Origin: JAAYJG01 sp964450305
Lineage (GTDB): Bacteria; Bacillota; Clostridia; DSM-8532
Length of the DNA stretch: 17,577 bases
Reading direction: 5' to 3'
NCBI GenBank assembly: GCA_964450305.1
Contig: CAYVFB010000075.1
Span: 1-17,577 of the forward strand
In this document: one piece after another, positions 1 through 7,723 of the stretch
How the letters are laid out: every line of letters starts with the position of its first letter
Numbering within the stretch: position 1 is the first letter of the stretch
Program-made: the position numbers and the translations under genes
Notes under the pieces: generated by a model
Databases searched by the model: none
Told to the model about the DNA's origin: nothing
Seen by the model: only the letters and a program-made list of their open reading frames with translations

Positions 1-605
1 GGGATTTGGTCTCCAGCCATATCAGTGAGCATATTATCTTCTGTAACCGTAACACCGATGACCTTGACCTTAATGTTATAACGGCTCAGCTTCAGGTTCA
101 GCTCTTCTCCTATGATGTCCACCTTACCAAAATATTTTTCCGCAAAGGCTTGATCCACGACGCAGACCTTTGCCCTGGCCGTGTCGTCAAAGTTGCTGAT
201 GAACCGGCCTGCTGCCATGTCTATCACCGTGAAGTTTTTATACTGGCTGGTCACCTCATAGATCATCGCACTTCTTGTTTCTGTTCCCATCCTTAACTGG
301 CCAAACCATTGCCCCATGGTGGTAATATTTTTAATCTCCGGAACACTATTCGTCAGCAAATCGATATCATCCAGCGTTAACATTTCATTCTCAGTAATAT
401 CGCTTCCCTTGTAGTAAATGTTATAGGTGTTTGCTCCAATTTTCTCGAATTCACTGGCAATATAGTTTTCAGTGGCGTTGCCCAAAGCCATGATGGCGAT
501 GACTGAAAACACACCCATGACAATTCCAAGCATGGTGAGAAAAGATCGCATTTTATTCGCTTTCAGACTGTCGAAGGCCTGTTTGAACAATTCCAGTAAC
601 AACAT
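1..605 (-). CDS. MacB/FtsX-type ABC transporter permease, N-terminal part (runs off window)
   Basis: The first 201 codons of a membrane permease are visible; the gene continues past the left edge. It starts at ATG 605-603, just past the stop of the adaptor gene, with a GGAG Shine-Dalgarno inside that gene's end. The protein begins MLLLELFKQAFDSLKANKMR, the usual cytoplasmic lead-in of MacB-type permeases. A membrane segment follows (about residues 22-40, FLTMLGIVMGVFSVIAIMAL), then an extracytoplasmic core domain with the pattern YNIYYKGSD, LTLDDIDLL and VVDQAFAEKYFG. MacB-family permeases carry this large external domain between TM1 and TM2 and usually have about 400 residues and four TM helices, so the three C-terminal helices should lie outside the window. 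It is the last visible gene of the exporter operon and the likely partner of the ATPase at 2789-3538. In B. subtilis terms it corresponds to YknZ. Confidence 0.9.
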   Translation of the reverse strand, partial: MLLLELFKQAFDSLKANKMRSFLTMLGIVMGVFSVIAIMALGNATENYIASEFEKIGANTYNIYYKGSDITENEMLTLDDIDLLTNSVPEIKNITTMGQWFGQLRMGTETRSAMIYEVTSQYKNFTVIDMAAGRFISNFDDTARAKVCVVDQAFAEKYFGKVDIIGEELNLKLSRYNIKVKVIGVTVTEDNMLTDMAGDQI

Positions 606-609
606 ATTT

Positions 610-1923
610 CTACTCCGCTATCTTTATTTTGTCGCCGTCTGTCATGCTTGGCTGGGGATCTGCCACAACGATATCCCCTGCCTTCAATCCGTCCAGGATT
701 TCCACAGACATATCCGAATAAATACCTAATGTGACATATTGCTTTTTCAGGGTCATGGTTTCCTGGTCGACAAGCCATACATATTGCCTGCGATCCTTAT
801 CATCCAAAAAGATATTGAACTCAGCCAGAAGAACTCCGTTTTTTTCCTGCGTGATGATGTCACAATCCACGTTTAACCCCGGTTTCAGAAGTTCTTTCCC
901 ATCCTTGGGTGTGATGGTGACTTCAACAACGGTGTCAAGACCGCTGGAGCCCTGCACCCTGGTGGCTATTGGTGCTACCGCCTTTATTTCCCCGGAAAGC
1001 TCCTGATCATCGCCCAATGCCTCCCCGGTAATTTTTACAGGCTGCCCCGGGGCAAGGTCCCTCGTATTATATTCACTTACCGTGGCGGTTATCTGCAACT
1101 CCTCTGCGTCAATAATGGTAAAGGCCGGCTGGCCGCTCATTGTATAGCCGCCCTTCGTCACGTTGATTTCTGTTACAACCCCTGATATGGGAGCCTTCTC
1201 AAGGCTTTTTATCTTGGAAAGCTCTTTTTCAATTCCCTTGATCTGTGAGCTGAGCAGCTCAATACTCTTTACTTGTGCCTGAATATCCAGATCCTGCCCG
1301 CCAATACTGGACTGGTATGCCTTTTCAGCCGATTCGAGGTTCAATTGTGCTGTTTCGACACCTGCTTTTACATCCTTTACCGCGTTTTCGTACTGATCCA
1401 GCTGCGTTTTTGGAATAATTCCCGCTTCATAAAAGCTTAACTGCTTTTCATATTCTTCCTGTGCGCTCTGTTGTTTGTCCAGAGCCTGGTCAACCGCTTT
1501 GCGCGCAGAAGCAAGGGAGGACTCGAGGGACAGAAGGCCCTGGCCGGATTCCAGTTTTTGAAGTGTGATGGACTGAATCTCTTTTTGAACCTGCAATCTT
1601 TCCATCTCATCAGATAAGGAGGATGTGTCCAGATCGATCAGCTTTTCGCCCTTTTCAATAGGATCGTTTTTATCGACAGTGATTTCCAGAATGCGCAGCG
1701 GTGTATCAAAGAAAACCTGTGACCTGTTTACTTCTTTCACAGTTCCCGGTGCGGTTACATAAGAAGATATGTCGCCCGTTTGTATTGTCATGGTCTTAAC
1801 CGGGGTAGCATTGCGTACGGAGGAGCTCAAAGTAACTGCAGAATCTGAGTTCTTACTCAGGTTAAAGTATATCAATCCGCCAATCGCAGCGATCACTATC
1901 AGCGCAATTAAAAATTTTTTCAT
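610..1923 (-). CDS. MacA/HlyD-family efflux periplasmic-adaptor-like protein (YknX-like)
   Basis: This 437-residue protein is the extracytoplasmic adaptor subunit of a MacAB-type tripartite-like exporter. It has an N-terminal signal-anchor (about residues 4-21, FLIALIVIAAIGGLIYF), a short linker, a first biotinyl-lipoyl half (VFFDTPLRILEITVDKNDPI..GEKLIDLD), a long coiled coil of about residues 100-240 rich in Q, E, K and L, a second lipoyl half (APISGVVTEINVTKGGYTMSGQ) and beta-barrel/membrane-proximal domains to the end. An upstream in-frame TTG at 1941 exists, but the AAGGAG ribosome binding site overlaps that reading, so ATG 1923 is the start, 9 nt after the site. It stops 4 nt before the permease gene and 79 nt after the Yip1 gene. 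Gram-positive members bridge to the permease at the membrane rather than to an outer-membrane channel. No lipobox is seen. Confidence 0.9.
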   Translation of the reverse strand: MKKFLIALIVIAAIGGLIYFNLSKNSDSAVTLSSSVRNATPVKTMTIQTGDISSYVTAPGTVKEVNRSQVFFDTPLRILEITVDKNDPIEKGEKLIDLDTSSLSDEMERLQVQKEIQSITLQKLESGQGLLSLESSLASARKAVDQALDKQQSAQEEYEKQLSFYEAGIIPKTQLDQYENAVKDVKAGVETAQLNLESAEKAYQSSIGGQDLDIQAQVKSIELLSSQIKGIEKELSKIKSLEKAPISGVVTEINVTKGGYTMSGQPAFTIIDAEELQITATVSEYNTRDLAPGQPVKITGEALGDDQELSGEIKAVAPIATRVQGSSGLDTVVEVTITPKDGKELLKPGLNVDCDIITQEKNGVLLAEFNIFLDDKDRRQYVWLVDQETMTLKKQYVTLGIYSDMSVEILDGLKAGDIVVADPQPSMTDGDKIKIAE

Positions 1924-2002
1924 GTAAACAATCTCCTTCAATGTTTAGCCTTTTTCGGGGTAATATTTTCTGTTTATCTTTCCTTATAAACGCTTTACAG
2001 GC

Positions 2003-2773
2003 TTAAAATGCCCCCATGTTTCCCATGATACTATTTGTTATACCAGCACTCAAGAGGGATAATCCGGCATTTGCAAGGATTACGATTATGAATAGAACCG
2101 TCGTCAGGGCATAAGTTTTTTCCTTTTTTGCTCCGCCCGTGTACACAAAACCCAACCCGAACAACACGAATGTCCACAGATTAAATACTTCTATCTGCGA
2201 GGCCAGCGCGAAAATAAAAGTTCCGTTCAAATCCGGATCAAACAGCGACGCAAGAGAGGTGACCATGGCGGTTGAAATCTCATTTCCCGTAAGATAGATA
2301 TAAGCTGAGTTAATCAACAGGCCTAACATCGTTATCAGCATGATGTACCCTGTCATGGAAAAGTATTTCCTTAACCCCTTTTCACACTTCACAAGCTTGT
2401 AAACCAGATAAGCGACCAGGGTTGTAACCAACCATACAGCAAGGTATGTTAATGGAGAAATTACCAGGGAAGCGATCATGGAGCCATTGGTGATCTGTTC
2501 TATCTGCTCGAAAGTAACATCAACCTGCATGTTTTTATAGGTGTTATACATGGTATCCATGGTTACGTTCTTTGTCGGTTCCCACAGCAAAAGTTGGCTG
2601 GCAATAGCAGCAATACAGATCAAAATGATGGGAAAAGGGATTGATGGCTTGTTTTTTATAAACAAAAACAGTTTTGACGGTGAAAAAAGTAAATTGCCAA
2701 TTCTTTTCAAAGGATTCATTTTATCTGGAGCATCCAGCTCAACGGTTTCCATACTTACAAGGTTTTTATTCAC
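2003..2773 (-). CDS. Yip1-family polytopic membrane protein (YknW-like)
   Basis: A 256-residue integral membrane protein starting at GTG 2773-2771, with a strong GGGGG-type ribosome binding site about 8 nt upstream. After a hydrophilic N-terminus containing LKRIGNLLFSPSKLFLFIKN, the sequence has five hydrophobic segments, at about residues 46-64, 98-128, 137-162, 186-212 and 224-245. This layout and the FSPSKLF..I...P lead-in fit the Yip1 superfamily. It sits between the ATPase (15 nt gap) and the adaptor gene. In B. subtilis the Yip1-domain protein YknW works with YknX, YknY and YknZ in protection against the killing factor SdpC and is reported to help assemble the complex. By context this protein should have the same accessory role. 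The membership call rests on topology and context; there are no catalytic motifs to check. Confidence 0.8.
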   Translation of the reverse strand: MNKNLVSMETVELDAPDKMNPLKRIGNLLFSPSKLFLFIKNKPSIPFPIILICIAAIASQLLLWEPTKNVTMDTMYNTYKNMQVDVTFEQIEQITNGSMIASLVISPLTYLAVWLVTTLVAYLVYKLVKCEKGLRKYFSMTGYIMLITMLGLLINSAYIYLTGNEISTAMVTSLASLFDPDLNGTFIFALASQIEVFNLWTFVLFGLGFVYTGGAKKEKTYALTTVLFIIVILANAGLSLLSAGITNSIMGNMGAF

Positions 2774-2788
2774 TTCTGGTTCCCCCTT

Positions 2789-3538
2789 CTACACTATCTT
2801 ATCCTGATAAATAACATTCTGCTTGATCATCATATCCAGTACATGAAGCGCGTCTACCGGCTTTCCAACCTTTTCATCCTTTAGCACCATCCCATCCCGG
2901 AAGGTAACAATTCGGTGGGTATGAGCTGCAATATCGGGTTCATGGGTGACCAGAACGATGGTCACGCCTTCCCTGTTCAGGTTTTGAAAGATAGCCATAA
3001 TCTCTTCACCGGATTTACTGTCCAGGTTACCGGTTGGTTCGTCGGCCAGCAGAATACTCGGGTTGTTCACGAGGGCCCGGGCGATGGCTACCCTCTGCCG
3101 CTGACCTCCGGATAGCTCATTGGGTTTATGGTTCATTCTCTCAAGCAGATCAACCTTGCGCAAGGCCTCAACTGCTTTCTCATTTCTGTTTTTTGCGGAT
3201 TCACCGGCATAAATCATCGGAAGCTCCACATTTTTCAGTGCAGTCATTCTCGGAAGCAGATTAAAGGTTTGGAAGACAAAACCAATCCTGGAATTTCTGA
3301 TCTTGGCGAGCTCAAATTCCGACATGCCCGAAATATCAGTGTTATTGAGCATATAGGTTCCTTTTGTCATTTTATCAAGGCAGCCAATGATGTTCATCAG
3401 CGTTGACTTGCCTGAACCGGAAGGGCCCATGACAGATACAAATTCACCTTCTTCAACACTGAAATTGATCCCTTTTAAAGCTTCAACCGATATGGTTCCT
3501 GTCTTATAAACCTTCCAAAGGTTTTCCATATAGATCAT
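2789..3538 (-). CDS. ABC transporter ATP-binding protein, MacB/LolD-type (YknY-like)
   Basis: A 249-residue cytoplasmic ATPase with every ABC motif intact: Walker A GPSGSGKS (residues 38-45), Q-loop Gln90 in FVFQTFNLLPRMTALKNVEL, signature LSGGQ (142-146), Walker B ILLADEP with catalytic Glu (162-168), D-loop NLDS and switch His199 in VTHEPD. The LLPRMTALKNVELPMIYAG stretch is typical of the macrolide/lipoprotein (MacB, LolD, YknY) exporter subfamily. The ORF begins at ATG 3538; a second ATG at 3529 is possible, and the weak upstream TGGGG does not decide between them. This is the promoter-proximal gene of the operon, followed at 15 nt by the Yip1 gene. It should power export of a hydrophobic or peptide compound by the MacB-like permease, or of a toxin if it is truly YknWXYZ-like. 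The actual substrate cannot be read from sequence. Confidence 0.95.
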   Translation of the reverse strand: MIYMENLWKVYKTGTISVEALKGINFSVEEGEFVSVMGPSGSGKSTLMNIIGCLDKMTKGTYMLNNTDISGMSEFELAKIRNSRIGFVFQTFNLLPRMTALKNVELPMIYAGESAKNRNEKAVEALRKVDLLERMNHKPNELSGGQRQRVAIARALVNNPSILLADEPTGNLDSKSGEEIMAIFQNLNREGVTIVLVTHEPDIAAHTHRIVTFRDGMVLKDEKVGKPVDALHVLDMMIKQNVIYQDKIV

Positions 3539-3562
3539 TCCAAAACCCCACTTGTTTTTTCT

Positions 3563-3590
3563 CTATTATTTTAAACTATTTCCTGGTCAA
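3563..3590 (-). promoter_or_regulatory. Candidate sigma-A promoter for the exporter operon
   Basis: Reading the minus strand, a -35-like TTGACC (3590-3585) is followed after 16 nt by a weak -10-like TAATAG (3568-3563) in an A/T-rich stretch, 25 nt before the ATPase start codon. The -35 matches five of six consensus bases and the -10 only about three. AATAAT overlaps the same place but with a short 14-nt spacer. Position and strand fit the operon; the call is tentative. Confidence 0.35.
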
Positions 3591-3605
3591 TTTTTAATGC
3601 AGTTT

Positions 3606-3633
3606 TAATCGTTTGTTAATCTAAATACGATAT
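3606..3633 (+). promoter_or_regulatory. Possible sigma-D/FliA-like promoter for the signalling block
   Basis: TAAT (3606-3609), a 16-nt gap and TACGATAT (3626-3633) resemble the motility sigma factor pattern TAAA-N15/16-GCCGATAT: three of four and six of eight bases. It lies about 100 nt upstream of the receiver-LytTR gene. A motility sigma factor would make sense for genes that include cheY, cheA, cheW and an MCP. The match is imperfect in an A/T-rich region, so it may be chance. Confidence 0.25.
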
Positions 3634-3730
3634 CTGGTTTTTATTAGTCTGATGAAGCACCATAAAAACAGGTCATATACAAGTAAGTATTTTGGTGTTA
3701 ATGAAGCGAGATTTTGGGAATATGTATTTT

Positions 3731-4537
3731 ATGATTGGAGATATCACTGTACTAATCGTCGATGATGAAATCCAGATTATTCATGCATTGAAGCGTACGC
3801 TTCACAGCACGGGCTATGAAATCCTGGAGGCAACCAGCCCTGAAGCTGCAATGAATATTTTGGATAATACCAGGCCTGATATTATTATTTGCGATTACAA
3901 CATGCCGGGCATGAGTGGAATTGATGTGTTGAAGTATGCCAAAAAAGTGGTACCAAATGCTTTCAGAGTGCTGATGACAGGCCATTCAGATTTGAGTATA
4001 GCGATTGCGGCCATCAATGAGGGAAGTATTTACTATTATATTGCAAAGCCATGGAGAAATGATGAACTAACATCCATGCTTCAAAACATCATCTCGAAGA
4101 TGCGCAATCAACAGGAACAATCCTCGTTTTTTCATACCTTCAACGAAAATTACCTTTCCGAAGTGGTTAAAAAAATGAACGCCATCAATAAAAAGGCTGA
4201 AAACAACGAGCAAAAATTTCCCCTTCTTGAAGAGGATACGATAGTTTTAGTCAACAGCGAAGATATTTTATACTTAACCGCAATGGAAGGAGATGTCGTT
4301 GTGATTACGGTTGGGGGAAAATATATAAGCCATGAGTCACTGAATTCATGGAGTGATAAGCTTGAAAATGGCAGCTTTTTCAGGTGTCACAGAAGCTATA
4401 TCGTAAATACGAAAAAAATAGAAAAAATATCCCCCTGGTTCAATGGTACTTATAATCTGAAGCTAAAGGACTGTAAAGACAGCATACCTGTCAGCAGAGA
4501 AAACATGAAGTTCTTAAGAACTATGTTTGGATTTTGA
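3731..4537 (+). CDS. Response regulator: receiver domain + LytTR DNA-binding domain
   Basis: A cytoplasmic two-component transcription factor. With the start chosen here (268 aa), residues 5-120 form a receiver domain with acidic pocket VDDE, phospho-acceptor Asp55 (IIICDYNMPGMSG), conserved Thr83 (LMTGHSD) and Lys106 in AKPW. KPW rather than KPF is typical of RpfG-type receivers. After a charged linker, residues about 168-268 match LytTR: a DTIVLVNSEDILYLTAMEGD strand pattern, FFRCHRSYIVNTKKIEKI and the closing PVSRENMKFLR. The start is uncertain. In-frame TTG 3692, ATG 3701, ATG 3722 and ATG 3731 all precede the domain; ATG 3731 is preferred because GGGAA lies about 10 nt upstream and the receiver starts at once. 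The kinase gene follows within 20 nt, so it is the likely phosphodonor. LytTR proteins often bind paired direct repeats near their own operons and commonly control export or peptide genes, and the divergent exporter is an obvious candidate target (inference). Confidence 0.9.
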   Translation: MIGDITVLIVDDEIQIIHALKRTLHSTGYEILEATSPEAAMNILDNTRPDIIICDYNMPGMSGIDVLKYAKKVVPNAFRVLMTGHSDLSIAIAAINEGSIYYYIAKPWRNDELTSMLQNIISKMRNQQEQSSFFHTFNENYLSEVVKKMNAINKKAENNEQKFPLLEEDTIVLVNSEDILYLTAMEGDVVVITVGGKYISHESLNSWSDKLENGSFFRCHRSYIVNTKKIEKISPWFNGTYNLKLKDCKDSIPVSRENMKFLRTMFGF

Positions 4538-4554
4538 TTGTATGGAGGGTAGCT

Positions 4555-6336
4555 ATGGAAGACAACGGTACGCACTTAATGCGCAGCGAAGCCCATTCAG
4601 GGGATCTGCTTCACCTGGAGCACCTTATATTGGGAATCATAGACCAGCTGACCAGGGATCAACATCATGCAGATATATGGATAAACAAAGGGCTTAAGGA
4701 TATTGGAGAGCTATTGGGGCTGGAACGAGCCTATATGCAATTGACAGACCAAAACTTCGTCCTGAAAAATCAACCCTTTCTTTGGAGCAGGATAGAAGCA
4801 GACTGCAGACCAATCCCCCAATATACAATGGAAACGCTTAGAGGAGATATTCTTCGTTTCACAGATAATTCCACAATCAGAATCATACTTCCGATGAGCC
4901 TGCAGGACCGAATCATCGGCTATATGGGGTTTGAGTCCGAAAGCTGCCCCGTCATCCTGACAAATGAAAATATAGCTATTTTACAGATTTTTGATAAACT
5001 GATCACCCACATTCTTGATCAAAATAATAAGTACCAAATATTGTCGCGCAATGAGGAGAAATTTCGCAGGCTGTTTTATTGTGGGGCTGATATGATTTTT
5101 GTTAACCGAATCCGGGAGGGAGGGATGCCGGGTCTGATCATTGAGGCGAATAATTTGGTTCTGAGCAAATTGGGGTATACAAGAGATGAGCTGTTTTCAA
5201 CCAATCTGTCTAAACTGGGAATGCCCATCAAACGGGAAGATATGGAGAATGTTCTTCCGGCGCTGTTAAGTGGAGAAACCGTGTGTTATGAAATGGTTTT
5301 CTTCTCAAAAGACGGAGCTCAGATACCTGTAGAGATTTATGCCCTGATGTTTGAACTGGATTATGAGAAGGCTGTTATAACCGTAGCGAGGGATATTACA
5401 GAACGTAAAAAAATCGAACGTAAGCTGATTGAAAACAACGAACAGTTGAAAAAAATGCTGAGTACGCTCGAGCATGCCCAAAAGCAAATGATTCAACAGG
5501 AAAAGCTGGCATGCATTGGGCAGCTGGCTGCAGGCATTGCCCACGAAGTGAACAATCCGTTGGGTTTTGTCAGCAGCAATTTTGAAACCACGAAAAAATA
5601 CTGCTCGAGTTTTAAGGAAACCATGGCTGCCTATAAAAATTTCGTTGAACGAATCGAGTATATCCCTCCAGAAGACACGAGCGCGGAAATTCAGTATTTA
5701 CACGACCTGGAAGAGAAAAACAGCATCGATTTTATTTTAAGTGATCAGGGAGAGCTCTTCAGCGACATTGAAGACGGTTTGAAAAGGATCAGTGAGATTA
5801 TCCTTGGACTAAAGGCATTTTCAAGACAGGATCAGAGTGAAAAATTTGAAGAATATGATTTAAATAAAAGTATACGGAATTCATTGCTGATTACAAGAAA
5901 CGATTTTAAATACCACGCCACAATTCAGGAAAACCTGAGTGATATTCCTAAAATACAGGCCTGTGGCAGCAGAATTGATCAGGTTCTGATCAATCTCATT
6001 CTAAACGCTTCCGATGCGATAAAGGAAAGAAATCTCAAGGAGTTTGGGCTGATTACGATAGCCACCGATGTCGAAGATGGTTTCGTGCGCTGCCAAATAG
6101 AGGATAATGGCGTAGGAATAGATCAGCAGAGCATGGACAAGATATTCGATCCCTTTTATACTACAAAACCTCCGGGGAAAGGTACGGGAATGGGTTTAAG
6201 CATTGCGTATGACATTATTGTGAATCAGCATAATGGTCAAGTTTTCGTTGATAGTTCACCTATGGTTGGCACCAGATTTATCATATTGCTGCCGGTTCGT
6301 CAGGCAGAAGCTAAGCAGGTGACTGAGAATGAATGA
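4555..6336 (+). CDS. Soluble sensor histidine kinase (GAF-like, PAS, HisKA, HATPase)
   Basis: A 593-residue kinase with no membrane segment, so it senses something in the cytoplasm or through a partner. Residues about 30-155 look GAF-like (LLGLERAYMQLTD, IILPMSLQDRIIGYMGFES). Residues about 165-285 are PAS/PAC (FRRLFYCGADMIFVNRI; ITVARDITERKKIERKL), followed by a short coiled coil. The H-box has His330 in GIAHEVNNPLGFV. The catalytic domain has N-box Asn484 (LINLILNASDAI), G1 (EDNGVGID, 516-523), F-box (IFDPFYTTKPP) and G2 (GKGTGMGLS). About 80 residues separate the phospho-His from the GLKRISEIILGLKAFSR helix. This is longer than usual but known in kinases of the HEVNNPLGFVSSN type. ATG 4555 is chosen over in-frame TTG 4534 because GGAGGG lies 5 nt before it. 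Its 3' end overlaps the next gene by 8 nt, implying translational coupling and a cognate relation to the receiver-HDOD protein. Confidence 0.93.
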   Translation: MEDNGTHLMRSEAHSGDLLHLEHLILGIIDQLTRDQHHADIWINKGLKDIGELLGLERAYMQLTDQNFVLKNQPFLWSRIEADCRPIPQYTMETLRGDILRFTDNSTIRIILPMSLQDRIIGYMGFESESCPVILTNENIAILQIFDKLITHILDQNNKYQILSRNEEKFRRLFYCGADMIFVNRIREGGMPGLIIEANNLVLSKLGYTRDELFSTNLSKLGMPIKREDMENVLPALLSGETVCYEMVFFSKDGAQIPVEIYALMFELDYEKAVITVARDITERKKIERKLIENNEQLKKMLSTLEHAQKQMIQQEKLACIGQLAAGIAHEVNNPLGFVSSNFETTKKYCSSFKETMAAYKNFVERIEYIPPEDTSAEIQYLHDLEEKNSIDFILSDQGELFSDIEDGLKRISEIILGLKAFSRQDQSEKFEEYDLNKSIRNSLLITRNDFKYHATIQENLSDIPKIQACGSRIDQVLINLILNASDAIKERNLKEFGLITIATDVEDGFVRCQIEDNGVGIDQQSMDKIFDPFYTTKPPGKGTGMGLSIAYDIIVNQHNGQVFVDSSPMVGTRFIILLPVRQAEAKQVTENE

Positions 6337-7525
6337 AAGCATCCTGTTTGTCGATGATGAAAAACAAATCCTGAACTCATTAAGAAGAGTGTTTGCAACC
6401 GGAGAGTACCGTGTTTTTTTCGCTGAAAGCGGAGAAGAGGCTTTATCTATTTTGGCCGAGGAAGAGATCAATCTGTTGATTACTGATGTCAGAATGCCCG
6501 GAATGAGTGGAGTTGAGTTGCTTACCGCAGTGAAGAAAAAATACCCTTCCATTATAAGAATGGTTTTAAGTGGCTATGCCGACGAAAGTATGGTGATACA
6601 GATCCAGCAAGACAGCCTTGCGAAGAGGTACCTGCCGAAACCATGGAAGAATGAAGAGCTAAGGTTAAGTGTGAAGCAGGTATTTGCGGTTGAGAAGGTG
6701 CTGAGAAGCAAAAATATCATGGAGCTTGTCAACAGAATCGACTTTCTGCCTTCCCCGGGAAATATATACCATCAATTTTCCCTGCTTTTGGAACAGGACG
6801 CCGGAATGAATGAGATAGCAAAGGTTATCGAAAGTGATCAGTCCATTACCGCAAAAATTCTCCAGGTGGCCAATTCGGCGCTGTATGGCTTGAATACCGG
6901 ATCTGTCAGGCAGGCTATTACTTATTTAGGGCTGACGAATGTTAAAAGGATCCTTTTATATGCGGCCTCCTACAATCATAACATCTGTAAGAACTCTCGA
7001 ATAAATATTGATATAGAGAAATTTTGGAAGCACGCTGTGACGACAAACCAAATCCTTGCTTACTTATATAGACAGGTGATGGGGCATTCAATTCCTGAGT
7101 TATGCTCTATGGCAGGCTTATTGCATGATATTGGGAAGGTTGTTTTTATCAATAATTTTTCCGGTAAATACTTAAAAGCGGCGGCTGCTATCAATAATGT
7201 CAAGGACTTTTATTATTATTATGAACAAATGGAATTCATAGATATTACCCATCAGGAAATGGGCGCATACCTGCTGAACTGGTGGGAGCTGCCACCAATT
7301 ATTGTTGAAACAACGTTATACCATCATCAGCCGCTGGATGAAAATGTGACCGATAAAAAGCTGGTATCCATGCTGCACATAGCCGATGTCTACTCGTGGA
7401 ACTATATTTGTGGGACAGAAAACTGGTCTGTTGATCCGGAGGTACTCAATTACCTGGCTTTATCAAAACAGGATGAGAAACATATCTTTAACGAAATCAT
7501 GACCAACAGGATAGTTCTTCAATGA
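6329..7525 (+). CDS. Response regulator: receiver domain + HDOD output domain
   Basis: A 398-residue cytoplasmic signalling protein. Residues 3-120 are a receiver with phospho-acceptor Asp53 (LLITDVRMPGMSG), Ser81 (VLSGYAD) and Lys104 in LPKPW, close in style to the receiver of the LytTR protein two genes upstream. Residues about 135-335 are an HDOD domain: FLPSPGNIYHQ, VIESDQSITAKILQVANSALYG, VRQAITYLGLTNVKRILL, FWKHAVTT, AGLLHDIGK (262-270) and HQEMGAYLLNWWELP. HDOD domains are relatives of HD phosphohydrolases, usually regarded as non-catalytic, and often occur with receivers or GGDEF/EAL domains in motility and c-di-GMP networks. This one keeps an intact HDIGK string, so activity cannot be excluded by eye. 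The start ATG overlaps the kinase stop by 8 nt and uses AGGTGA as ribosome binding site. A 198-bp gap follows. Confidence 0.92.
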   Translation: MNESILFVDDEKQILNSLRRVFATGEYRVFFAESGEEALSILAEEEINLLITDVRMPGMSGVELLTAVKKKYPSIIRMVLSGYADESMVIQIQQDSLAKRYLPKPWKNEELRLSVKQVFAVEKVLRSKNIMELVNRIDFLPSPGNIYHQFSLLLEQDAGMNEIAKVIESDQSITAKILQVANSALYGLNTGSVRQAITYLGLTNVKRILLYAASYNHNICKNSRINIDIEKFWKHAVTTNQILAYLYRQVMGHSIPELCSMAGLLHDIGKVVFINNFSGKYLKAAAAINNVKDFYYYYEQMEFIDITHQEMGAYLLNWWELPPIIVETTLYHHQPLDENVTDKKLVSMLHIADVYSWNYICGTENWSVDPEVLNYLALSKQDEKHIFNEIMTNRIVLQ

Positions 7526-7585
7526 GCGTTTGCGTAGAAATCGCAGACGATGAAAGCGCCTGATACACAAACCCATTCATGAAGC

Positions 7586-7610
7586 AGAATCGACCGTTCA
7601 GGTCGATTCT
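7586..7610. terminator. Perfect 10-bp stem-loop after the receiver-HDOD gene
   Basis: AGAATCGACC (7586-7595) and GGTCGATTCT (7601-7610) form a perfect 10-bp stem with a 5-nt loop, 60 nt past the receiver-HDOD stop. The bases after it (ATTGCGTTTC) are not a proper U-tract, so it may be a weak or factor-assisted terminator, an mRNA-stabilising hairpin, or an operator. It lies in the 198-bp gap 7526-7723, which also holds a weak inverted repeat CTTATC/GATAAG (7642-7663), a -10-like TATGAT (7655-7660) without a good -35, and a run of nine T at 7678-7686. Confidence 0.5.
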
Positions 7611-7723
7611 ATTGCGTTTCGTCGGAAAAAGCCCTCAAAAACTTATCTACGATCTATGATAAGGATGTCAAGCTGTATTTTTTTTTAAGATGCCACTTGA
7701 ACATGAAGTAAAGGGGTGAATGT

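Noticed and set aside
3599..3620. Possible LytTR direct repeats (GCAGTTTTA and ATCGTTTGT)
   Set aside because: Only one half-site resembles the consensus and the spacing (about 9 bp) is too short for the usual ~21-bp paired sites.
5665..5815. Inserted foreign domain in the kinase between His330 and the second DHp helix
   Set aside because: The extended DHp is a normal feature of kinases with HEVNNPLGFVSSN H-boxes; reading frame and codon use are continuous.
7678..7686. Nine-T run read as an intrinsic terminator of the receiver-HDOD transcript
   Set aside because: No stable GC-rich stem ends directly before it; the nearest inverted repeat is A/T-rich and 14 nt away.
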